A stretch of 6,183 nucleotides of DNA from UBA3103 sp002365855 (GTDB lineage: Bacteria; Bacillota; Desulfotomaculia; Desulfotomaculales; Pelotomaculaceae): contig DAOURR010000093.1 in NCBI GenBank assembly GCA_030627625.1, forward strand, positions 1 through 6,183, in the 5' to 3' direction. A program made the position numbers and the translations under genes. This document shows positions 1-5,334 of the stretch, piece after piece. Every line of letters starts with the position of its first letter. Position 1 is the first letter of the stretch. Under the pieces are notes generated by a model, which did not search any database, had not been told where the DNA came from, and worked only from the letters and a program-made list of their open reading frames with translations.

Positions 1-2
1 CT

Positions 3-251
3 TTGACCGCCAGGAGCCGGAAGGGGAGCGCCGCCAGTGAGGCCAGGATAGCATATTTCTTCTATGACGCTGCCGGCAAGCAGCTTACCAGCGGCAGCAT
101 TATGTACAAGCATAAGGGCATAGGATGGGAACAGATCCCCTCCCAGACGGTGACCGCCCCGGCCGGAGCGGCCAAAATCCTGATCAAGCTGCTGGTGAAC
201 GGTGGTTCCGGTACACACGATTTCGATGATATTTCGATGAAGAAAATATAA
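3..251 (+). CDS. C-terminal fragment of a secreted/surface protein with a jelly-roll, carbohydrate-binding-like domain (5' partial)
   Basis: The reading frame is open at the left edge and ends at TAA 249-251, so only the last ~82 residues are visible. The TTG at position 3 has no visible ribosome binding site and is unlikely to be the true start. The sequence alternates short hydrophobic strands (IAYFFYDAAGKQL, AAKILIKLLVNG) with Gly/Ser/Pro turns. It closes with a GTHDFDDISM segment, the kind of final strand seen in CBM4/9- or CenC-like beta-sandwich domains, where the 'DD' follows an aromatic residue. A conserved-looking W-x-x-I-P precedes the APAGA strand. By family knowledge such domains bind glycans or decorate large extracellular proteins. 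The specific ligand and the rest of the protein cannot be seen. A terminator directly follows, so it is the last gene of its transcript and separate from the downstream operon. The fold assignment is by pattern only. Confidence 0.6.
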   Translation: MTARSRKGSAASEARIAYFFYDAAGKQLTSGSIMYKHKGIGWEQIPSQTVTAPAGAAKILIKLLVNGGSGTHDFDDISMKKI

Positions 252-261
252 TGTGGTTATG

Positions 262-291
262 GCCACCTGTCCTTAAGCAGGTGGCTTTTTT
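262..291 (+). terminator. Rho-independent terminator of the upstream gene
   Basis: A perfect 8-bp stem is formed by GCCACCTG (262-269) and CAGGTGGC (278-285), with an 8-nt loop and six T residues (286-291). It starts 10 nt after the stop codon of the upstream partial gene. This is a textbook intrinsic terminator and separates that gene from the polysaccharide operon. Confidence 0.93.
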
Positions 292-310
292 ACGTGCGAG
301 TGGTTGTGCC

Positions 311-320
311 TTTACGTAAA
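311..320. repeat. Palindrome TTTACGTAAA
   Basis: This is a perfect 10-bp palindrome centred on TACGTA. The only other TACGTA I found in the window is inside the 14-bp palindrome at 427-440, with centres 118 bp apart. Such symmetric sites are typical of dimeric regulator operators, but no regulator is known for this sequence and the role is inferred. Confidence 0.35.
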
Positions 321-426
321 CACATTCAGAAGGTGAGAAAGAAACAATAGAGGCTACTTGACCTTGTAATTTAAAAAGCAAAAAATACGGAAAGGAGTTC
401 ATGTTCCCTGAACTTGTTCGCAAAAG

Positions 427-440
427 GTTGTACGTACAAC
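427..440. repeat. 14-bp perfect palindrome GTTGTACGTACAAC, possible operator
   Basis: The sequence is fully self-complementary over 14 bp. It overlaps the possible -35 box TTGTAC (428-433) of a weak promoter candidate, which would suit a repressor site. It lies inside the 18-codon ORF at 401-457, so coding constraint is not an attractive explanation. Function is inferred from symmetry and position only. Confidence 0.4.
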
Positions 441-455
441 GACTGGCCATATACT
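428..455 (+). promoter_or_regulatory. Weak sigma-A-type promoter candidate
   Basis: TTGTAC (428-433) and TATACT (450-455) are separated by 16 bp. The -35 matches consensus well only in TTG, and the -10 is one base off TATAAT. Transcription would begin near 462 and give a leader of about 165 nt before the GTG at 630, including the purine-rich hairpin at 516-546. The alternative is the TATAAT box at 592-597. Confidence 0.25.
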
Positions 456-515
456 AGTCCAGGTCAAATCACGTTGGTAAGTCGTATGCCTTAGTAGATC
501 ACATACATTTAATGA

Positions 516-546
516 GGGGGAGGCTATAAAAATAGTTTCCTCCTCT
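516..546 (+). other. Purine-rich hairpin in the leader
   Basis: GGGGAGG (517-523) can pair with CCTCCTC (539-545), with one G-U pair in RNA. The inner segment CTAT (524-527) can pair with ATAG (532-535) around an AAAA loop, leaving three bulged U residues (536-538). No U-tract follows, so it is not a standard terminator. The GAGGGGGAGG arm resembles a strong Shine-Dalgarno sequence but has no in-frame start nearby. It may be a leader-RNA structure or chance. Confidence 0.3.
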
Positions 547-568
547 ATTTATCCAGCCATGCTCTAAG

Positions 569-617
569 TCACCATACCCCGATTGCGGCCATATAATGTG
601 AAGAGCGTACAATCGGG
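569..617 (+). promoter_or_regulatory. Promoter candidate with inverted-repeat operator around the -10 box
   Basis: A perfect TATAAT lies at 592-597. The hexamer 17 bp upstream, TCACCA (569-574), matches TTGACA at only three positions, so an activator or another start signal may be needed. An exact 8-bp inverted repeat, CCCGATTG (578-585) and CAATCGGG (610-617), brackets the -10 box and the expected start site near 604. A repressor bound there would block transcription. If transcribed from further upstream, the same repeat would form a stem with a 24-nt loop just before the ribosome binding site of the first gene. Confidence 0.4.
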
Positions 618-629
618 CAAGGCAGGGAT

Positions 630-1376
630 GTGGTTGTTATAGCAGTAAATTATATCCACCCGCGTGCGATTATAGGCAGGCATTGCGCAATAGGTTATTT
701 TTCAGTTGTCAGGGAGGACGTTCACATTGGTGAAGGTACGTCAATCGGAAATAATGTTACTATTTACCCTGGAACTGTAGTTGGGGAAAACTGTCTCATC
801 GGCGATAACTGCATTATCGGCAAACAGCCACATCCTGCTAAAACCAGTACGACACGGGCGGACGGCCCGTTACATCCCCTGAGGATGGGACCGGGCAGCA
901 TTCTTGGCTCTGGAGTTGTGCTCTACGCGGGGACCGTCCTGAGCGAAGAAGTGATGATTGGGGACCTGGCTTCGGTGCGGGAAAGGTGCAGCATTGGCTG
1001 TAAGGTAATTATCGGGCGCGGCGCCGCGCTGGAAAATAATGTTTCTATAAAAGATTATACCAAGATTCAGACGGGTGCTTACCTGACGGCGCATACGATG
1101 GTTGGCGCTTATGCTTTCATTGCGCCAATGGTGACCACGGCTAATGATAACCATATGGGGAGGACGGATGAGCGCTTTTCAAAAATTAAAGGGCCCCGTA
1201 TTGAAGATGGCGCCAGGGTAGGCGCCGGGGCGCTGCTCCTGCCGGGAGTAACTGTTGCCGCAGAAACCTTTGTTGCCGCCGGTTCACTGGTTACAAGGAA
1301 TACCCATCCCGGAACGGTGGTAATGGGACGTCCTGCCAGGTTTGCCAGGTATGTCCCGGATATGGAAAAACGATAG
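630..1376 (+). CDS. Left-handed beta-helix acyltransferase, WbpD/WlbB-like sugar-nucleotide N-acetyltransferase
   Basis: The 248-residue protein is almost wholly hexapeptide repeat ([LIV]-G-x4). Coils run from about residue 8 to 65, then a long loop rich in His/Pro/Thr (66-88), more coils to about 170, an NDNH motif (172-175), and final coils before the closing strand VMGRPARFARYVPD (231-244). Family knowledge: such trimeric cytoplasmic enzymes move an acetyl group from acetyl-CoA to an amino sugar nucleotide. WbpD/WlbB acts on UDP-GlcNAc(3NH2)A. The C-terminal half with its 'ND' loop resembles that group, and the dehydrogenase and aminotransferase of the same pathway lie downstream. It is about 50 residues longer than typical WbpD (~190-200), mainly from extra N-terminal coils and the loop, so the substrate could differ. 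The GTG start at 630 is the only standard start after the in-frame stop at 594-596. Its ribosome site (AAGG, 619-622) is weak. Confidence 0.82.
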   Translation: MVVIAVNYIHPRAIIGRHCAIGYFSVVREDVHIGEGTSIGNNVTIYPGTVVGENCLIGDNCIIGKQPHPAKTSTTRADGPLHPLRMGPGSILGSGVVLYAGTVLSEEVMIGDLASVRERCSIGCKVIIGRGAALENNVSIKDYTKIQTGAYLTAHTMVGAYAFIAPMVTTANDNHMGRTDERFSKIKGPRIEDGARVGAGALLLPGVTVAAETFVAAGSLVTRNTHPGTVVMGRPARFARYVPDMEKR

Positions 1377-1381
1377 GGGTG
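1375..1381 (+). promoter_or_regulatory. Ribosome binding site that favours the TTG 1388 start
   Basis: AGGGGTG sits 6 nt before TTG 1388, an ideal spacing. It overlaps the TAG stop of the upstream acyltransferase (1374-1376), suggesting coupled translation. The upstream in-frame GTG at 1379 lies inside this site and has no good ribosome site of its own. Confidence 0.6.
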
Positions 1382-1387
1382 TTTCAT

Positions 1388-1987
1388 TTGGATTATATCC
1401 GTCTTTTTGAATTATTGAAAAAAAGGCTATTCCTGGTGTTGACAATTATTATCCTGGCGGTAGTTGCCAGTGGGGCAACATGCATGGTTTTGCCGGTCAA
1501 GTACCAGGCTAAAGCCGTTTTGAGGCTTGACCAGTTAGACCCCGGGACTGGTGTTTCTCACCTTGACTATAATAGCCTGATGATGTACCGTCAGCTGGCA
1601 AGGACCTATGGTGAGCTGGCGACAAGCGAGTCGGTGCTGCAAAAGCTGTCCGGGCAGGTTAATCACGACCTTGACGCCGGGGATCTGAGGCAGATGGTTA
1701 AGGTCAGTAAAGTCAAGGACCTGGAACTGCTGGAAATTTTGGTGCTGGACACAAGCCCTGTCCGGGCGGCATATATCGCCAACAGTCTGGCGGAGCTCAT
1801 GCAGCAAGAAGAGAAAAATGTATGGAAGATGAATAACCTGCGGTTGATTACCCCGGCTCTTTCCGATGGGCGCCCGGTGGGCCCCAACGTTTTCCTCAGT
1901 ATGTTCATCGCCGGCCTGGCCGGATTGTTAGTATCCGTAGTATTGTTGGCGGTTATGGAATACCCGTCGGGCAGAGGAGAAGTATGA
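1388..1987 (+). CDS. Short Wzz/CapA-type polysaccharide co-polymerase (chain-length/BY-kinase modulator-like)
   Basis: With the TTG start the protein has 199 residues and begins MDYIRLFELLKKR, the usual amphipathic opening of Wzz-domain proteins. Hydrophobic segment 1 spans about 14-35 and segment 2 about 168-190. Between them lies an extracytoplasmic region of about 130 residues with a helical stretch (60-145). The Pro-containing motif ITPALSDGRPVGPN just before the second segment is typical of the family. Family knowledge: short Firmicute members (CapA, YveK, CpsC) control polymer length and activate a partner tyrosine kinase through their cytoplasmic tail. Here the tail is only about nine residues (EYPSGRGEV) and no kinase is visible, so kinase activation is uncertain. 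The stop codon overlaps the next gene's ATG (ATGA, 1984-1987), suggesting translational coupling. An alternative start is GTG 1379, adding three residues. Confidence 0.85.
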   Translation: MDYIRLFELLKKRLFLVLTIIILAVVASGATCMVLPVKYQAKAVLRLDQLDPGTGVSHLDYNSLMMYRQLARTYGELATSESVLQKLSGQVNHDLDAGDLRQMVKVSKVKDLELLEILVLDTSPVRAAYIANSLAELMQQEEKNVWKMNNLRLITPALSDGRPVGPNVFLSMFIAGLAGLLVSVVLLAVMEYPSGRGEV

Positions 1988-3006
1988 AAAAAGTAAAATT
2001 CGGCATTGCAGGCTGCGGCCATATAGCAAAAACACATGCGAAGGAAATCTTAGCCTTACCGCAAGCGGAACTGGCAGCAATTTGTGATATCGATCCGGAG
2101 GTTATGCAAAGCTTTACCAGACGCTACGGAGTGATTGGTTACCGGGATTATGCGGAAATGTTAGATAGGAAAGACCTGGACGTTGTTATAATCTGTACCC
2201 CCAGCGGGCTTCATGCGGAAATGGGTGTTATGGCTGCATGCGTAGGGAAGCATGTTCTTGTTGAAAAGCCGATGGCCTTGACCCTCGAAGACGCGGATAT
2301 ACTTATTGATACCTGCGAAAGAAAGGGGGTCCTTCTTTCAGTTGTTTTACAAAACCGTTTTAAGCCACCTTGCCGATTATTAAAACTGGCAGTGGAAGAG
2401 GGGAGATTTGGAAAATTAAGCCACGCCGGTATAACCGTACGCTGGAACCGGGATGATGCTTATTTTTTTAACAATCCCTGGCGTGGCAAGAAGGGCGAGG
2501 ATGGGGGAGTCATGATGAACCAGGCCATCCACAGCATTGACATGCTGCAGTGGTTAATGGGACAGGTTGAAACATTGTTTGCTTATACGGCTACCCGTTA
2601 TCGCCCCATTGAGGCCGAGGATGTAGGGGTTGTCGCCATAAAATTCAAAAGAGGGGCGCTGGGGGTGATAGAGGCGGCGTCCACTGTTTACCCGCGAAAC
2701 CTTGAGGAGACTATCGCCGTCTTTGGAGAAAAAGGGACTGCTGTAATAGGCGGGGTTAAAGCTGATCAAATTAAAACATGGTGTTTTAGTGAAGAGAAAG
2801 AGGACGATGCTCTTTACCTGGGAAGCGAGGCTGTCCGCTGCAGAAAATCAGGACATCAAGCTGTATTGCAGGATCTGATAAAAGCAATAGAAACCGGCGG
2901 ACGCATCGCTGTTGACGGCCGTGAAGGGAGAAAGTCCCTGGAGATAGTACTTGGGATTAACCGCTCCTCTGCGTTGGGAACACCTGTATCCCTGCCGCTT
3001 AAATAA
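1984..3006 (+). CDS. Gfo/Idh/MocA family NAD-dependent sugar-nucleotide dehydrogenase, WlbA/WbpB-like
   Basis: The 340-residue enzyme opens with a Rossmann nucleotide-binding motif (FGIAGCGHIA, 6-15). It has an acidic residue after strand 2 (ICDID, 33-37) and the family motif VEKP (93-96), whose Lys95 is expected to be catalytic. The C-terminal domain carries the DGG...NQAIHSID segment (173-186), with His183 as the partner residue. The WRG-x5-GG stretch (166-175) is characteristic of WbpB/WlbA. Family knowledge: WlbA/WbpB oxidises C3 of UDP-GlcNAcA to the 3-keto form, and some members regenerate NAD+ with 2-oxoglutarate in concert with the aminotransferase. The following WbpE-like gene supports this role. 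The ATG start overlaps the previous stop by 4 bp, with AGAGGAGA at 1973-1980 as ribosome site. An inositol or other sugar dehydrogenase is possible but less likely given context. Confidence 0.88.
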   Translation: MKKVKFGIAGCGHIAKTHAKEILALPQAELAAICDIDPEVMQSFTRRYGVIGYRDYAEMLDRKDLDVVIICTPSGLHAEMGVMAACVGKHVLVEKPMALTLEDADILIDTCERKGVLLSVVLQNRFKPPCRLLKLAVEEGRFGKLSHAGITVRWNRDDAYFFNNPWRGKKGEDGGVMMNQAIHSIDMLQWLMGQVETLFAYTATRYRPIEAEDVGVVAIKFKRGALGVIEAASTVYPRNLEETIAVFGEKGTAVIGGVKADQIKTWCFSEEKEDDALYLGSEAVRCRKSGHQAVLQDLIKAIETGGRIAVDGREGRKSLEIVLGINRSSALGTPVSLPLK

Positions 3007-3044
3007 TTAAAGAGAAGTAGATTTATTATTGAGGAGGGGGTTAA

Positions 3045-4148
3045 TTGTCAGTCACCCTTTTTGATTTAAAAAGCCAGTACCGTAATATGGAAAATGAGAT
3101 TAGCGAAGCTCTTCGGGATGTATTGGCAGCAGGAGAATATATTCTGGGTCCACGGGTACAAATGTTGGAGGAACAAGTTGCCGGTTATTGTGGAGTAAAA
3201 TTCGGCGTCGGTGTCGCCAGCGGTACGGACGCCTTATTTCTTTCCCTGGTGGCCTGCGGTATTGGAAGAGGTGATGAGGTAATTACAACACCATACACCT
3301 TCTTCGCTACCGCCGGGGCGATTTCCCGCACAGGAGCAACGCCGGTTTTTGCAGATATTGATCCCCTTACATATAATATTGATCCGGAGAAGATCGAGGC
3401 TAGAATCACTGACAGGACAAAAGCCATTATCCCCGTACATATCTTCGGACAGATGGCGGATATGGAAGCTATTTTGGATATATCCCGAAAATATAACCTG
3501 ATTGTAATCGAAGACGCCTGTCAGGCTATGGGCTCGGAATATATCGGCAAAAAGTCTGGATCGATAGGTATCACCGGTTGTTTCAGTTTTTTCCCCACCA
3601 AAAATTTGGGTTGTTACGGAGATGGCGGTATGGTAGTAACCGGGGATGAAAAAATAGCCTCAAAGATAAGATCCCTCCGGGCGCAGGGCAGCAGTAAAAA
3701 ATTTATTCACGATAAGGTGGGTTACAACAGCAGGCTGGATGAGGTTCAGGCTACAGTATTACTTATAAAATTGAAATACCTTGAAGAGTGGTTGAACAAA
3801 CGAATCGCCCTTGCCGGACTCTATTTTAAATTATTGAAAGGCGCTGTTATTACTCCCTATGTAGCTCCCGGGATTAGGCATACCTATCATGTCTATGTTA
3901 TCCGTACATCACAAAGAGAATCAATAAAAGCATATTTGGAAAAAAACGGAGTGTCTTGCGGGTTATACTATCCATTACCCCTGCACCTCCAGGCGGCTTA
4001 CAGGAGTTTGGGATACGGAAAGGGGGATCTTCCGGAAGCGGAAAAAGCTTCAAAAGAGTTGTTGGCTATTCCCCTTTATCCGGAATTAGAGCCTTCAGAG
4101 ATTAAAAGAATTGCCTCATTAATCAGAGAGGGAATTACTAAGAAGTAA
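3045..4148 (+). CDS. DegT/DnrJ/EryC1/StrS aminotransferase, WbpE/WlbC-like (UDP-3-keto-uronate C3 aminotransferase)
   Basis: The 367-residue protein is full length for this PLP enzyme family. Visible signatures are ASGTDAL (58-64, phosphate loop), TPYTFFATA (82-90), EDACQAMGS (156-164) with Asp157 for the pyridinium nitrogen, and SFFPTKNLGCYGDGG (181-195) with Lys186 as the Schiff-base lysine. GYNSRLDE and YYPLPLHLQ also fit. The K-NLG-YGDGG form is the WbpE/WlbC type rather than the C4 type. Family knowledge: it transfers an amino group from glutamate to C3 of UDP-3-keto-GlcNAcA in the cytoplasm. It follows the WbpB-like dehydrogenase after a 38-nt gap in the same operon, which strengthens the assignment. 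The start is TTG with a strong GAGGAGGGGG site at 3031-3040. No ATG or GTG is better placed. Family call very sure, exact substrate moderately sure. Confidence 0.88.
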   Translation: MSVTLFDLKSQYRNMENEISEALRDVLAAGEYILGPRVQMLEEQVAGYCGVKFGVGVASGTDALFLSLVACGIGRGDEVITTPYTFFATAGAISRTGATPVFADIDPLTYNIDPEKIEARITDRTKAIIPVHIFGQMADMEAILDISRKYNLIVIEDACQAMGSEYIGKKSGSIGITGCFSFFPTKNLGCYGDGGMVVTGDEKIASKIRSLRAQGSSKKFIHDKVGYNSRLDEVQATVLLIKLKYLEEWLNKRIALAGLYFKLLKGAVITPYVAPGIRHTYHVYVIRTSQRESIKAYLEKNGVSCGLYYPLPLHLQAAYRSLGYGKGDLPEAEKASKELLAIPLYPELEPSEIKRIASLIREGITKK

Positions 4149-4159
4149 ATTCCATTAGC

Positions 4160-4219
4160 TTCACACCTTCCTTTTACGTTTCATAGAATAAATGAAGTCA
4201 GTGAAAGGAAGGTATTGAA
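4160..4219 (+). promoter_or_regulatory. Hairpin covering the ribosome binding site of the second aminotransferase
   Basis: An exact 10-bp inverted repeat pairs ACCTTCCTTT (4165-4174) with AAAGGAAGGT (4204-4213), extended by a U-G pair (4175/4203) and, past a small internal loop, by TTCA (4160-4163) with TGAA (4216-4219). An inner stem TTCAT (4180-4184) / ATGAA (4192-4196) closes a 7-nt loop. The 3' arm is the Shine-Dalgarno sequence (AAAGGAAGG) for ATG 4222. Folded RNA would hide this site, so translation of the second aminotransferase may be lowered or regulated relative to the first. There is no U-tract, so it is not a terminator. Base pairing is seen directly; regulation is inferred. Confidence 0.55.
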
Positions 4220-4221
4220 AT

Positions 4222-5334
4222 ATGATTATACCTCTTTCGTCTCCCGATATCGGCCAGAGAGAGCGGGATTTGGTAAATGAGGTGCTCAACGGAAATATTC
4301 TCAGTATAGGCCCCAAGGTAGAGCAATTCGAGCAGATGGTGGCCGAATATTTAGGAGTTAAAGAAGCGGTAGCGGTGAACAGCGGGACCAGTGGACTTCA
4401 CCTGGCAGTACGGGCTCTCGGGATCAGTGAGGGCGATGAAGTAATCACTTCACCCTTCAGCTTTATAGCTTCCAGTAACTGCCTTCTCTATGAGAGAGCC
4501 CGTCCGGTATTCGTTGACATAGACCCAATAAATTTGAACTTAGATCCGGCAGGTATAGAAGCTAAAATAACCCCGAGGACCAGGGCCATTCTTCCGGTAC
4601 ATATCTTCGGAATACCTGCGGATATGGACGCCATTATGGAGATTGCCGGGAAACACCGGCTGGCTGTGATTGAAGACGCCTGCGAAGCCATTGGCGCTAG
4701 CTATAACGGAAAAATGGTGGGCAGTGAAACCGATGCAGGGGTATTTGCCTTTTACCCCAACAAACAGATTACAACCGGTGAAGGCGGTATAATATCAACC
4801 AACAACGTTAATCTGGCCAGGTTGTGCCGGAGCATGCGCAACCAGGGGAGGAGCGACGGAGATGGTTGGCTTAACCATTGCCGCCTGGGTTACAACTACC
4901 GGTTGGATGAGTTAAGCGCGGCCCTGGGCGTGGCCCAGATGGAACGCTTGGATGAAATACTGGTCAAACGGGAGGCGGTGGCCAGGGCCTATAATGCCAG
5001 GTTGGAGAAATTGCATGGAGTTACAATACCCTGTATGGATCCGGGGAACGAAATAAGCTGGTTTGTATACGTTGTACGCCTGGCTCCCGGTATTGACCGC
5101 GATCGTGTTTTGACGTATTTACAAAAGAGGGGCGTTGACTGCAGGCCGTATTTCCCGCCTCTACATCTACAGCCATACTATAGAGAAATATTTGGCTACC
5201 GGGAAGGAGATTTTCCCAATACGGAGCGTGCCGCTTCCTTAACACTGGCTCTTCCGTTTTTCAATAATCTGACAGAACAACAGTTGGATTACGTGGTTGA
5301 GATACTGGCCGAGGCTATAAACCGAACAGCATGA
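4222..5334 (+). CDS. Second DegT/DnrJ/EryC1/StrS aminotransferase, perosamine-synthase/C4-type-like
   Basis: The 370-residue protein is a full-length fold-type I PLP enzyme. It shows NSGTSGLHLA (53-62), SPFSFIASSNC (77-87), EDACEAIGAS (151-160) with Asp152, and AFYPNKQITTGEGG (176-189) with Lys181 as the PLP lysine. GYNYRLDE (223-230) and YFPPLHLQPYY also fit. The FYPNKQ-TTGEGG form and Glu155 in place of the Gln of its neighbour resemble GDP-perosamine-synthase-like and other C4 sugar aminotransferases. It is clearly homologous to the preceding gene, including a shared 15-nt identical stretch, but the active-site motifs differ, so it probably acts on another keto sugar or position. That sugar cannot be told from sequence alone. 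The ATG start has AAAGGAAGG nearby, inside a hairpin. It is the last gene of the operon, and its TGA overlaps the A-tract of the terminator. Confidence 0.88.
   Translation: MIIPLSSPDIGQRERDLVNEVLNGNILSIGPKVEQFEQMVAEYLGVKEAVAVNSGTSGLHLAVRALGISEGDEVITSPFSFIASSNCLLYERARPVFVDIDPINLNLDPAGIEAKITPRTRAILPVHIFGIPADMDAIMEIAGKHRLAVIEDACEAIGASYNGKMVGSETDAGVFAFYPNKQITTGEGGIISTNNVNLARLCRSMRNQGRSDGDGWLNHCRLGYNYRLDELSAALGVAQMERLDEILVKREAVARAYNARLEKLHGVTIPCMDPGNEISWFVYVVRLAPGIDRDRVLTYLQKRGVDCRPYFPPLHLQPYYREIFGYREGDFPNTERAASLTLALPFFNNLTEQQLDYVVEILAEAINRTA

Larger units (their letters stand above)
292..629. other. 338-bp non-coding leader region upstream of the operon
   Basis: No convincing protein gene lies here. 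The only ORF with a recognisable ribosome binding site is an 18-codon frame at 401-457 (AAAGGAG at 391-397), which is too short to call. The region holds two TACGTA-centred palindromes, two promoter-like -10 boxes that both follow GGCCA, a purine-rich hairpin and an inverted repeat around the second -10 box. It probably holds the promoter and control region of the five-gene operon. I did not recognise a known riboswitch or T-box. Confidence 0.6.

Noticed and set aside
184..450. Minus-strand ORF across the terminator and leader
   Set aside because: It runs through the upstream gene's 3' end and the terminator, and has no protein-like domain pattern.
292..629. Riboswitch, T-box or tRNA gene in the leader
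   Set aside because: I found no conserved core motif, specifier/antiterminator pair, cloverleaf or terminator with a U-tract in this stretch.
628..642. ATG at 628 as a start for the acyltransferase
   Set aside because: It is out of frame and reaches TAG after four codons. GTG 630 is the start in the correct frame.
1379..1387. GTG 1379 as the start of the Wzz-like gene
   Set aside because: It lies inside the AGGGGTG ribosome site and has no good site of its own. TTG 1388 has ideal spacing and gives the usual family N-terminus. It remains possible.
1109..1387. Minus-strand ORF inside the acyltransferase gene
   Set aside because: It is a shadow of the hexapeptide-repeat gene on the other strand, whose family signature is clear.
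584..2025. Exact 12-base repeat TGCGGCCATATA at 584-595 and 2014-2025
   Set aside because: About one such 12-base match is expected by chance in a window of this size, and the second copy lies in the conserved CGHIA codons of the dehydrogenase.
1663..2037. Minus-strand 124-codon ORF across the Wzz/dehydrogenase junction
   Set aside because: It overlaps two well-supported genes and shows low-complexity Ser/Thr/Leu content without a recognisable domain.
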